This document shows positions 1 to 4,178 of a DNA stretch of 20,044 bases, piece by piece. Position numbers and translations under genes: made by a program. Where the stretch lies: the IMG/VR virus record IMGVR_UViG_3300027782_000465, positions 1-20,044 of that record, one strand, 5' to 3'. The notes below the pieces were generated by a model that did no database searches, was not told where the DNA came from, and saw only the letters and a program-made list of their open reading frames with translations. The first letter of the stretch is position 1. The number at the start of each line of letters is the position of its first letter. The DNA comes from a virus.

Positions 1-53
1 AAGTTTTTGCTGTTCCTGGTCATCCTAGTTCCTGTCTTTATCCTGCAAAATGA
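1..53 (+). CDS. C-terminal end of an upstream gene (partial)
   Basis: The frame starting at position 3 stays open from the window edge and ends in TGA at 51-53, giving a tail that ends SCLYPAK. The stop overlaps the ATG of the next gene as ATGA, the junction used by most genes in this operon. That junction is the main reason for calling it. Frame 1 is also open at the left edge and would encode a hydrophobic stretch, so the choice of frame is uncertain. Too little is visible to suggest a function. Confidence 0.35.
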   Translation, partial: VFAVPGHPSSCLYPAK

Positions 54-202
54 AAATCACTCAACTTTATCTTGTTGGAATTGCTCTGCTGATGTATATG
101 TCTTATAGTGCTCATCGTGATGAGTACAGACAGAAACAACAGCAAGCAGAGATTCATAAATTGTACTGTTCCGAAAACCCTACAAACTCTTCTTGCAAAT
201 GA
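50..202 (+). CDS. Small single-span membrane protein, hypothetical
   Basis: This 50-residue protein was found by direct translation. Residues about 4-20 (QLYLVGIALLMYMSY region) form one hydrophobic segment. A polar, glutamine-rich tail (RQKQQQAEIHK) follows, and the end carries two cysteines (YCSENPTNSSCK). This suggests a small N-anchored inner-membrane protein. Its ATG overlaps the previous stop, and its own TGA overlaps the next ATG, also as ATGA, so it is probably translationally coupled within an early operon. I recognise no family. The two C-terminal cysteines could form a disulfide outside the cytoplasm, but that is inference. Confidence 0.6.
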   Translation: MKITQLYLVGIALLMYMSYSAHRDEYRQKQQQAEIHKLYCSENPTNSSCK

Positions 203-396
203 ACTTTACACTTGAACAACAAAAGATTATCTACAATGCGGTGAGGTATTATCAGATGAATCGAGTACCACATGCTGGAAAGGATTATTCTGTCTGTGAT
301 GAGATACTGAACAATCTCTTCAAAGAAGTTAAGTTGAATGAGGTTGAAGCAGTACCTCCCACACCTCCAGTCAACGGATTTGGATTTAATGTATGA
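199..396 (+). CDS. Hypothetical 65-aa protein (MNF.. helical family)
   Basis: ATG at 199 is preferred over the upstream TTG at 193 because it makes the ATGA overlap with the preceding gene. The 65-residue product is predicted to be mostly helical (LEQQKIIYNAVRYYQMN, then CDEILNNLFKEVKLNEV) with a proline-rich end, VPPTPPVNGFGF. It is similar in layout to the 48-aa protein encoded at 4175-4321, which also starts MNF and has two helical blocks separated by a polar loop. No enzymatic motif is visible. It looks like a small cyanophage protein of unknown role. The downstream ATG at 393 overlaps its stop. Confidence 0.7.
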   Translation: MNFTLEQQKIIYNAVRYYQMNRVPHAGKDYSVCDEILNNLFKEVKLNEVEAVPPTPPVNGFGFNV

Positions 397-596
397 ACAA
401 CAAAGACCTTCAGACATTTATTGCTGCATTTGACGATTTTATGAAACACTTTGACGCTGAAGAACTTTATTATGATGGGCGTAAGGTTTATGAGAATCAT
501 CGTGCCGAAGCACGTAGAATTCAAGAAGAACAAATTGAAGCAAAGGCAGCAGAGTTGGAAGTGACCTGTGATTATTATATGATGGAGTTCATGTGA
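393..596 (+). CDS. Hypothetical acidic 67-aa protein
   Basis: The 67-residue protein is rich in acidic and alanine residues, with a probable long helix or coiled coil between residues about 30 and 56 (VYENHRAEARRIQEEQIEAKAAELE). The end is EFM and the stop is TGA. It starts in an ATGA overlap with the preceding gene, and its TGA shares one base with the next ATG (TGATG). No family is recognised. The chain of overlaps supports it as a genuine operon member rather than a chance frame. A role as a small regulator or host-takeover peptide would be a guess. Confidence 0.65.
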   Translation: MNNKDLQTFIAAFDDFMKHFDAEELYYDGRKVYENHRAEARRIQEEQIEAKAAELEVTCDYYMMEFM

Positions 597-811
597 TGAA
601 TCTCTACATCATCAACAAAATCCTTTTTGATTACACTTCTGGTATGGTAGTGATTGCTGCCGAGTCTAAAGAACATGCCCGTGATTTGTTTATTGAAAAG
701 TTTGTTAATTATGGTGCCGAAGATTTCGATCATGAATCTACCAAGTTTACTGTGATTGAAGGTGTGAATCATCCTGCTGCTATTGTTGACTATGTGTATG
801 GTGGAGGTTGA
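596..811 (+). CDS. Hypothetical protein, LYI..VIAAES family, copy 1
   Basis: ATG at 596 (protein MNLYIINKILFDY) is chosen over the GTG at 593 because it gives a TGATG junction with the upstream gene. The 71-residue product appears to be an alpha/beta domain: a beta strand at the start (LYIINKILF), a second strand MVVIAAES, and a helix EHARDLFIEKF. Its end, KFTVIEG.. with AAIVDYV, aligns by eye with the C-terminus of the protein at 996-1226 (KFKLQDE.. with VGILDSF). The two are probably diverged paralogues. Function is unknown. Confidence 0.7.
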   Translation: MNLYIINKILFDYTSGMVVIAAESKEHARDLFIEKFVNYGAEDFDHESTKFTVIEGVNHPAAIVDYVYGGG

Positions 812-812
812 A

Positions 813-983
813 ATGAATACAAGAACCAAACTGCTTCTCTCTTTATCACAAGTGGAGGGTATTCTCAAACTGATGAAGGGTAATGAGTACGAACACTACA
901 TTATCACATTTCTAGCACCAGTTAATGCAGAACTCAATCGACAGTTGACAAATCTCACACAATCGACTAAAATGAAGGAGTAA
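813..983 (+). CDS. Hypothetical 56-aa protein
   Basis: ATG at 813 is chosen because GGAGG lies at 803-807 with good spacing. The longer TTG start at 783 would overlap the previous gene out of frame. The 56-residue protein is amphipathic and helical (TKLLLSLSQVEGILKLMKG, then LNRQLTNLTQSTKMKE). No domain is recognised. It is separated from the preceding gene by a single base, so the two are probably cotranscribed, but here translation has its own clear ribosome binding site. Confidence 0.65.
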   Translation: MNTRTKLLLSLSQVEGILKLMKGNEYEHYIITFLAPVNAELNRQLTNLTQSTKMKE

Positions 984-995
984 TTAATCAAAGAA

Positions 996-1226
996 ATGAA
1001 ATCACTTTATATTGTAGACTACTGGGTGCCGTTTCCATCTTCTGAGTATGGAGGTCTCATTTGTCTGATTGCTTCCACTGATACTGAGGCATTTGGTATT
1101 CTGTCAAATGAGAAAGCATTTGATGAGAGTTATGCACATTTGATTATGCCAAATGTTGTCAAGGCACAGAAGTTCAAACTACAAGATGAGCATGAGGTTG
1201 GTATTCTTGATTCCTTTACGACATGA
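996..1226 (+). CDS. Hypothetical protein, LYI..LIAST family, copy 2
   Basis: The 76-residue protein begins MKSLYIVDYWVPFPSSEYGG and continues LICLIASTDTEAFGIL. A strand-loop-strand-helix order is apparent. It aligns by eye with the 71-aa protein at 596-811 in the LYI start, the second strand followed by a helix with EA or EHA, and the final I-L/V-D segment. It is therefore likely a second member of the same family in this operon. No catalytic motif is visible. Its stop overlaps the next start as ATGA. Confidence 0.7.
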   Translation: MKSLYIVDYWVPFPSSEYGGLICLIASTDTEAFGILSNEKAFDESYAHLIMPNVVKAQKFKLQDEHEVGILDSFTT

Positions 1227-1504
1227 TTCCTGAGTTTCCACACAAAGCACCAAAGGATTATAGTTATGAGTTTGAGCAATTCAATACCCGTGCTGTTCGC
1301 ATTTGGTTGTGTAATAGTCGGCAATTTGATTATAATCTTGGTGCCAGTACCAAAACTGTATGGGGATTCTATTCACCAAAGAAACGAGTCTACTATGCAC
1401 CAGTCAATGTCAAAACAATTGGTAAGCAAATAGATATAGAGAGTACAACGCCTTATACTGCAATGCCTCTTAAACAAACTCCACTTACTGCTGCTTTTGT
1501 ATGA
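1223..1504 (+). CDS. Hypothetical 93-aa protein
   Basis: This 93-residue protein starts in an ATGA overlap and ends in an ATGA overlap with the next gene. It contains many aromatic residues (YSYEFEQF, WLCNSRQFDYN, VWGFYSPKKRVYYAPVN) and the end PLKQTPLTAAFV. The YYAPVN and YSP blocks suggest a beta-rich, possibly nucleic-acid- or protein-binding small domain. No known family is recognised. I recall proteins of this type in cyanophage early regions with no assigned function. Confidence in coding is good because of the coupling on both sides. Confidence 0.7.
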   Translation: MIPEFPHKAPKDYSYEFEQFNTRAVRIWLCNSRQFDYNLGASTKTVWGFYSPKKRVYYAPVNVKTIGKQIDIESTTPYTAMPLKQTPLTAAFV

Positions 1505-1686
1505 CTACATTCTATTCTGGTTTAGAGGTTAAGTATAAGGATCATGTTGGTTTTGTTGATTTTGTATGTGAGAAGTATATTACCATTTGTATTAATCAAT
1601 CAGAAAATAGGTTAAAGGAGGTATGCATATTAGTCTATCCCCAATACTGGAAGGAAGTACAGTTACTGAAGCAATCGGAGAAATGA
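1501..1686 (+). CDS. Hypothetical 61-aa protein, beta-barrel-like
   Basis: The 61-residue protein MTTFYSGLEVKYKD continues GFVDFVCEKYITICIN and ends KEVQLLKQSEK. Alternating hydrophobic residues (LEVKYKDHVGFVDFVCEKYITICI) suggest an SH3-like small beta barrel. The pattern, a substrate-facing KYKD..G.VDFV.. block, resembles small cyanophage proteins I remember only as hypothetical. It has an ATGA overlap at both ends. Within it, at about 1614-1621, AAAGGAGG sits immediately before an internal ATG (1623) of another frame. I do not take that ATG as a real start because the spacing is too short. Confidence 0.7.
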   Translation: MTTFYSGLEVKYKDHVGFVDFVCEKYITICINQSENRLKEVCILVYPQYWKEVQLLKQSEK

Positions 1687-1928
1687 AACATAAGACAGCA
1701 TGGAGGTGGTGGTCAAAAGCATTAGGTGAGAAAGCATCCAAATGTGATAGAGAGTCTGATAAGATTTCACTCATTCGTACCTTTATCTTTCTCACATACT
1801 TAATCACTAATGCCTTTATTGTTGCTGGAGTAGTACGACACTGGAATGACAAACAACATGAAATACCAAGTAACCTACCTGAAACCAAAAAAAAAATCGT
1901 ATTCAAGACAAGTAGTCACGTTTTATAG
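1683..1928 (+). CDS. Small membrane protein, hypothetical
   Basis: ATG at 1683 is chosen because it forms an ATGA overlap with the preceding stop and has GGAGA just upstream (about 1677-1681). The 81-residue product has a basic, tryptophan-rich N-terminus (MKHKTAWRWWSKALGEKASK) and one transmembrane segment at about residues 36-58 (LIRTFIFLTYLITNAFIVAGVV). A charged tail follows. The last third overlaps the next gene in another frame across a run of ten A at 1887-1896. The C-terminus (ETKKKIVFKTSSHVL) may therefore be an extension caused by a shift in that run. Function is unknown. It probably sits in the host inner membrane. Confidence 0.65.
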   Translation: MKHKTAWRWWSKALGEKASKCDRESDKISLIRTFIFLTYLITNAFIVAGVVRHWNDKQHEIPSNLPETKKKIVFKTSSHVL

Positions 1929-2016
1929 TATTGAAGATGCATCACACTATGAGCATCATATACAGTTACAAGGATGTAAACAAACTCAAATCATACCAGT
2001 ATTCGGAGAGTCATGA
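1858..2016 (+). CDS. Hypothetical 52-aa protein
   Basis: The product is MKYQVTYLKPKKKSYSRQ followed by VVTFYSIEDASHYEHHI and the end IIPVFGES, 52 residues. A beta strand, basic turn, strand, helix and strand order is apparent. ATG 1846 in the same frame would add four residues (MTNN). I prefer 1858 because the protein then starts with the strand. It overlaps the upstream membrane-protein gene by 71 bases in another frame and overlaps the next gene as ATGA. I recall cyanophage proteins with the pattern MKY.V.Y.KP..K and IEDA..WE.H, all hypothetical. Confidence 0.6.
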   Translation: MKYQVTYLKPKKKSYSRQVVTFYSIEDASHYEHHIQLQGCKQTQIIPVFGES

Positions 2017-2198
2017 CAACACTTTATACACTTGCAAATCAAGTTTATGCTTCATATCTAAAGAGAGGTAAGGGTCTTCATAGTCCTGATGAAGCATTAT
2101 GGCAATTGAGAGAGTATGTAGAAGGGAATCCTGATGTGACTGATACGAATGTAATTGTTGAAAATGTAGTAATTTTACTGTTAGAGAGTGATTATTGA
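2013..2198 (+). CDS. Hypothetical 61-aa protein, last gene of first operon
   Basis: The 61-residue protein starts in an ATGA overlap and reads MTTLYTLANQVYASYLKRG, followed by HSPDEALWQLREYV and the end VVILLLESDY. It is probably all helical. No family is recognised. It is the last of the overlapping chain: its stop at 2196-2198 is followed by an AT-rich gene-free stretch with an inverted repeat that may end or regulate the transcript. Confidence 0.65.
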   Translation: MTTLYTLANQVYASYLKRGKGLHSPDEALWQLREYVEGNPDVTDTNVIVENVVILLLESDY

Positions 2199-2258
2199 GT
2201 TAAAAGGTTAAATTTAATTAAAAAAACATATTAAAAAACATTATATTGTGTTTTGCTA

Positions 2259-2288
2259 ATTCTCAATAAGTGTTATGTTATTGAGAAT
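2259..2288. repeat. Perfect 11-bp inverted repeat, third half-site nearby
   Basis: ATTCTCAATAA at 2259-2269 is the exact reverse complement of TTATTGAGAAT at 2278-2288, with an 8-base loop. A third copy of the right arm core, TATTGAGAAT, is at 2303-2312. No T-run follows, so a classic rho-independent terminator is unlikely. A paired half-site plus a spaced third copy fits a protein-binding operator equally well. Confidence 0.7.
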
Positions 2289-2331
2289 CAATAGTGTATT
2301 AATATTGAGAATAGGGTAGGTTTAATGTCTG

Positions 2332-2430
2332 TTAATACCTTATAAAGACCTCTGAGACTTGTGATTAATACCTTATAAACCCCTCTGAGACTTGTGATTA
2401 ATACCTTATAAAGACCTCTGAGACTTGTGA
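2332..2430 (+). repeat. Three tandem 33-bp direct repeats
   Basis: Three head-to-tail copies occupy 2332-2364, 2365-2397 and 2398-2430. Copies 1 and 3 are identical and copy 2 differs at two adjacent bases (CC instead of GA in the middle). Each unit contains TTAATACCTTATAAA and ends in GAGACTTGTGA. There is no spacer between units, so this is not a CRISPR array. Iterated origin-type or regulator-binding sites are possible. The TTATAAA core is only loosely like a late promoter. Confidence 0.85.
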
Positions 2431-2503
2431 CCTAAGCGAGCGTACCATAAGACGCGCAGTTTGTCAAGCCCCACGGCGCCGCGAAGTTCCCAGACCCACA
2501 CAG

Positions 2504-2516
2504 TCTTATTATAAGA
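2504..2516. repeat. 13-bp palindrome TCTTATTATAAGA
   Basis: TCTTAT and ATAAGA are exact reverse complements around a central T. The element lies directly before the left arm of the CTAGTCGAG inverted repeat. Its TATTAT/TATAAG core could serve as a -10, but no matching -35 was found. Confidence 0.5.
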
Positions 2517-2586
2517 ATCTAGTCGAGACTCATACACACAATCTCGACGAGAATGTTCACAAACATACACAATTCTCGACTAGATT
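2516..2586. repeat. 13-bp inverted repeat enclosing a CTCGACGAG site
   Basis: AATCTAGTCGAGA at 2516-2528 is the exact reverse complement of TCTCGACTAGATT at 2574-2586. The 45-base interval between them contains another palindrome, CTCGACGAG, at 2543-2551. Both arms are variants of the element that recurs down to 2775. Confidence 0.7.
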
Positions 2587-2775
2587 GCATATATACATAC
2601 AACAATCTCGACGAGTACACACATCTAGTGCTTGCATCTCGTCGAGATATGTGCTACAATCATCTAGTTCACATACACATCTCGACGAGCTATGTACGAC
2701 GACTACGATATCGACTATACATACAGCAACGATTACGGACAGGATCTCGACGAGTATACAAATGATCTCGACGAG
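2543..2775. repeat. Interspersed CTCGACGAG palindrome family
   Basis: The 9-base element CTCG-A-CGAG occurs at 2543-2551, 2607-2615, 2681-2689, 2746-2754 and 2767-2775, and inverted (CTCGTCGAG) at 2638-2646. Spacing is irregular. The first four positions lie outside genes. The last two, inside the 46-aa gene, are read as GAT-CTC-GAC-GAG (Asp-Leu-Asp-Glu). One copy lies between -35 and -10 of the promoter at 2632-2660, and one lies two bases before the ATG at 2692, positions that suit an operator. Confidence 0.75.
2632..2660 (+). promoter_or_regulatory. Sigma70-like promoter of the 46-aa gene
   Basis: A -35 TTGCAT (2632-2637), a 17-base spacer and an extended -10 TGC-TACAAT (2652-2660) are visible. 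The spacer contains the inverted CTCGTCGAG element. The predicted start of transcription is near 2667, about 25 bases before the ATG. Confidence 0.6.
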
Positions 2776-2832
2776 GATTATGCACGAGACGGGCAAGATT
2801 ACGAAACGCTTGCATATCGTCATTATGCATGA
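2692..2832 (+). CDS. Asp/Tyr-rich 46-aa protein, hypothetical
   Basis: The protein MYDDYDIDYTYSNDYGQ contains two Asp-Leu-Asp-Glu blocks (QDLDEY and NDLDED) and ends YETLAYRHYA. It is strongly acidic and tyrosine-rich and probably unstructured in its first half, with a short helix at the end. The Asp-Leu-Asp-Glu blocks are encoded by the same CTCGACGAG element that is repeated in the upstream noncoding DNA. It has its own promoter at 2632-2660. I recall similar D/Y-rich small proteins in cyanophages with no known role. A DNA-mimic or host-protein-binding role is a guess from the charge only. Confidence 0.65.
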   Translation: MYDDYDIDYTYSNDYGQDLDEYTNDLDEDYARDGQDYETLAYRHYA

Positions 2833-2838
2833 TATAAT
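2810..2838 (+). promoter_or_regulatory. Sigma70-like promoter of the 49-aa gene
   Basis: TTGCAT (2810-2815), a 17-base spacer and a consensus TATAAT (2833-2838) are visible. The -35 and spacer lie inside the end of the upstream gene, and the -10 begins right after its TGA. The same -35, the same spacing and the following ATCTAGT occur at 2632-2670, so the two promoters look like copies of one module. Confidence 0.7.
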
Positions 2839-2860
2839 CTAGTACACATGCACGAGAATC

Positions 2861-3010
2861 ATGATAGCACACAAGCGCCTAGTTAGTGTTACATTAGACA
2901 TCATGTGTTATGATGATCTAGATGTAGAACATATAGACTGGAAAGAATTATTAGAACTCGAAGGAGATGAGGAAGTTCATTATAGCGTAAAAGAGTACGA
3001 TCCCTTCTAG
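2861..3010 (+). CDS. Hypothetical 49-aa acidic protein
   Basis: The 49-residue protein reads MIAHKRLVSVTLDIMCYDDL, then a helical acidic part (DWKELLELEGDEEV), and ends VKEYDPF. It starts with a beta strand and finishes with a conserved-looking short tail. I recall close relatives in marine cyanophages where it directly follows a D/Y-rich small gene, as here, always without function. The promoter at 2810-2838 gives a leader of about 16 bases. The shorter frame at 2848 (12 codons) is discarded. Confidence 0.7.
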   Translation: MIAHKRLVSVTLDIMCYDDLDVEHIDWKELLELEGDEEVHYSVKEYDPF

Positions 3011-3014
3011 TCTT

Positions 3015-3036
3015 GTGACAATATCTGAAGTGGCAC
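3015..3036 (+). terminator. Hairpin, GTGnCA-N10-TGGCAC family, copy 1 (degenerate)
   Basis: GTGACA (3015-3020) and TGGCAC (3031-3036) form a 6-10-6 hairpin with one mismatch, five bases after the TAG at 3008-3010. A second, weaker C/G stem follows (CCCCT 3041-3045 with AGGGG 3062-3066). There is no T-run. Perfect versions of the same 6-10-6 hairpin are at 3846-3867 and 5265-5286. Function as terminator or processing site is inferred only from position. Confidence 0.45.
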
Positions 3037-3096
3037 GTGCCCCCTTGCGGATTCGTTCGTGAGGGGTTATTCTATGTTTGTGGTTGAGACATTCTC

Positions 3097-3102
3097 TACA
3101 TT
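3097..3102 (+). promoter_or_regulatory. Probable -10 (TACATT)
   Basis: TCTACATT ends at 3102, 19 bases before the ATG at 3122. It matches the TTCTACATT core of the two copied promoters at 3355-3383 and 3876-3904. No good -35 is seen. The element helps to favour the ATG at 3122 over the in-frame ATG at 3074. Confidence 0.35.
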
Positions 3103-3121
3103 TTCCCTCACCACTAAGTAT

Positions 3122-3358
3122 ATGAAACTCTTCGCTTCTAAATTCTACCAAACTCTGGTGCTGAATGTTGCTACGATTGCTGCAATTATTGTGGGTTTGT
3201 ATCAGTTTGCAGTTCGTGCCTTTAATGAGAACGAAGGTCCAGAAAAGACCCGTAAGGTGATTCAAACCGTTCTGCAGTTCGTTAATGCTATTGTGACTCA
3301 ATTGCAAGGTCTTTTGAATAACGATGTGCCAATTGCAAAACTGTCCACTACCCGTTGA
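3122..3358 (+). CDS. Small single-span membrane protein, hypothetical
   Basis: The 78-residue protein MKLFASKFYQ has a hydrophobic segment at about residues 11-32 (TLVLNVATIAAIIVGLYQFAV). A charged helix follows (FNENEGPEKTRKVIQTVL), and the protein ends with a second amphipathic helix. It probably sits in the inner membrane with its C-terminus in the cytoplasm. The in-frame ATG at 3074 would add 16 residues, but a -10-like TACATT at 3097 lies between the two, so 3122 is preferred. The promoter of the next gene overlaps its stop codon. No family is recognised. Confidence 0.65.
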   Translation: MKLFASKFYQTLVLNVATIAAIIVGLYQFAVRAFNENEGPEKTRKVIQTVLQFVNAIVTQLQGLLNNDVPIAKLSTTR

Positions 3359-3383
3359 CTTTTGGATTAATCTGTTCTACATT
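3355..3383 (+). promoter_or_regulatory. Sigma70-like promoter of the ArdA-like gene
   Basis: TTGACT (3355-3360), a 17-base spacer and TACATT (3378-3383) are visible. The -35 overlaps the TGA of the upstream gene. The -10 and leader (3374-3406) are repeated exactly at 3895-3927. Confidence 0.65.
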
Positions 3384-3406
3384 ACATTCGTACCTGAGAA
3401 AACCAC
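3374..3406 (+). repeat. 33-nt promoter/leader direct repeat, copy 1
   Basis: These 33 bases, starting GTTCTACATTACATTCG, recur without any change at 3895-3927. Both copies lie just before a start codon (3411 and 3928). The repeat covers the -10 and the whole untranslated leader, so the two transcripts would begin with the same sequence. Confidence 0.85.
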
Positions 3407-3410
3407 TCAA

Positions 3411-3830
3411 ATGCCCGTGACTCTGCAAGTGAACTACAAGGAAATCTTCTCTGCCGAAGTTGTTGAGAAAGTTGATGAATTGGTAGAAGACAATTATGCT
3501 CTGGATGATATCCTAGAGTTCATCGATGCAAACTCTGAAGCAGACTTTATCTCATACTATGAGCAATATTGTACTGCAGGTGAGAACATCGGTTATGATG
3601 TAGTTGATGCATTCATTAAGTATCACGGTGATGTGAGTTATGTTGAGCATGTGGAAGATGCTTATCGTGGTTGTTATGATGATGAGGAAACTTTCGCTGA
3701 AGAATATTACACCGAAATCTATGGTGAAGTTCCCGCCTTCCTAGTTGTTGACTGGGAAGCAACCTGGAATTCCTCACTTCGTTATGATTTTGATTTCGTA
3801 GAAGGTCATATGTTCCTGAGCAGTTTCTAA
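3411..3830 (+). CDS. ArdA-like antirestriction protein
   Basis: The 139-residue protein from ATG 3411 has 34 Asp/Glu and only 5 Lys/Arg by direct count, as expected of a DNA mimic. Its C-terminal half follows the ArdA pattern by eye: Y.DAY.G.YDDEETFAEEYY, then VPAFLVVDWEATW, then a YDFDFVEGHMF end that resembles the ArdA aromatic tail. ArdA proteins are dimeric B-form DNA mimics that bind and block type I restriction-modification enzymes. Phage and conjugative elements express them early, which fits the host-like promoter at 3355. The length is slightly below the roughly 165 residues usual for plasmid ArdA, and the N-terminal part is diverged, so binding range may differ. It could also be another acidic phage protein of similar shape. 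Confidence 0.7.
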   Translation: MPVTLQVNYKEIFSAEVVEKVDELVEDNYALDDILEFIDANSEADFISYYEQYCTAGENIGYDVVDAFIKYHGDVSYVEHVEDAYRGCYDDEETFAEEYYTEIYGEVPAFLVVDWEATWNSSLRYDFDFVEGHMFLSSF

Positions 3831-3838
3831 CACTTAGT

Positions 3839-3875
3839 GGGGGGTGTGCCAATCTTCAAGGTGGCACATACCCCC
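3839..3875 (+). terminator. Hairpin, GTGCCA-N10-TGGCAC family, copy 2
   Basis: GTGCCA (3846-3851) pairs perfectly with TGGCAC (3862-3867). The stem extends with T-A and G-T pairs and, past one mismatch, a GGGG/CCCC clamp (3839-3842 with 3871 onwards). It lies nine bases after the TAA of the ArdA-like gene and just before the next promoter. There is no T-run, so if it ends transcription it is not a standard intrinsic terminator. Confidence 0.6.
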
Positions 3876-3904
3876 TAGACTTCCTGACCAATCCGTTCTA
3901 CATT
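3876..3904 (+). promoter_or_regulatory. Promoter of the three-gene unit at 3928-4321
   Basis: TAGACT (3876-3881), a 17-base spacer and TACATT (3899-3904) are visible. The -35 is weaker than in the copy at 3355 but spacing is identical. Confidence 0.5.
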
Positions 3905-3927
3905 ACATTCGTACCTGAGAAAACCAC
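3895..3927 (+). repeat. 33-nt promoter/leader direct repeat, copy 2
   Basis: Exact second copy of the bases at 3374-3406. Here the ATG follows immediately, while in copy 1 four bases (TCAA) separate repeat and ATG. Confidence 0.85.
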
Positions 3928-4053
3928 ATGGAAGATACACTCTGGACTGAGATTGCTGACATGGATGGTGAAATCTTCGACATGGAGATTCCTGAACTTA
4001 AGCAAGAAAAGTTCGACTTCAATGAGTACATCAACGGAAACTACGATTACTAA
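3928..4053 (+). CDS. Acidic 41-aa hypothetical protein
   Basis: The 41-residue protein MEDTLWTEIADMDGEIFDM ends with FNEYINGNYDY. It has 13 Asp/Glu and 2 Lys. No family is recognised. It is the first gene of a three-gene unit with its own promoter, and its TAA shares a base with the next ATG (TAATG). Coding is supported by the exact fit of the promoter/leader copy to its ATG and by the coupling to the next gene. Confidence 0.6.
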   Translation: MEDTLWTEIADMDGEIFDMEIPELKQEKFDFNEYINGNYDY

Positions 4054-4178
4054 TGCCTGACACTCTCAACTTTACTGGTGATGGTATCACCTTCCTCGGT
4101 TTGATTGGTGTGATTAGCACCGCAATCATCGTGGTTACAGTATTCCGTTCCTATTACAATTCACCTCTTCGTAAATGA
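4053..4178 (+). CDS. 41-aa single-span membrane peptide
   Basis: MPDTLNFTGDG is followed by a hydrophobic segment at about residues 12-31 (ITFLGLIGVISTAIIVVTVF) and a basic tail RSYYNSPLRK. This is the pattern of a small membrane protein with the tail in the cytoplasm. TAATG joins it to the upstream gene and ATGA to the downstream gene. Function is unknown. One possibility is modulation of a host membrane complex, but nothing in the sequence shows it. Confidence 0.6.
   Translation: MPDTLNFTGDGITFLGLIGVISTAIIVVTVFRSYYNSPLRK

Larger units (their letters stand above)
2199..2691. other. Long repeat-rich gene-free region
   Basis: I see no convincing gene in these roughly 490 bases. The stretch runs from an A/T-rich block (2205-2260), through a perfect inverted repeat, three 33-bp tandem repeats and a G+C-rich block (about 2440-2495), to a zone of repeated CTCGACGAG palindromes with embedded promoter elements. 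Open frames on both strands here have no ribosome binding site, and their predicted proteins are low-quality shadows of the repeats. The mixture resembles a regulatory hub or a replication-associated region, but nothing seen proves either. Confidence 0.6.

Noticed and set aside
1623-1928. Longer start at 1623 for the small membrane protein, with AAAGGAGG just upstream
   Set aside because: The GGAGG ends only one base before that ATG, too close for initiation. ATG 1683 has GGAGA at normal distance and an ATGA coupling to the previous gene.
2303-2312. Intrinsic terminator for the first operon formed by the ATTCTCAATAA repeats
   Set aside because: No T-run follows either arm, and a third half-site is better explained as protein binding. 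Termination cannot be claimed.
2332-2430. CRISPR-like repeats
   Set aside because: The 33-bp units are directly adjacent with no spacers, only three copies exist, and there are no cas genes.
2430-2500. Possible tRNA or structured RNA in the short G+C-rich block
   Set aside because: No cloverleaf arms, T-loop sequence or CCA end could be assembled.
2553-2842. Overlapping frames of 70-88 codons on both strands in the repeat zone (for example 2553-2765, 2585-2842, 2557-2823)
   Set aside because: They lack ribosome binding sites, conflict with each other, and their sequences are Ser/Arg/His/Ile-rich translations of the CTCGACGAG and ACATAC repeats.
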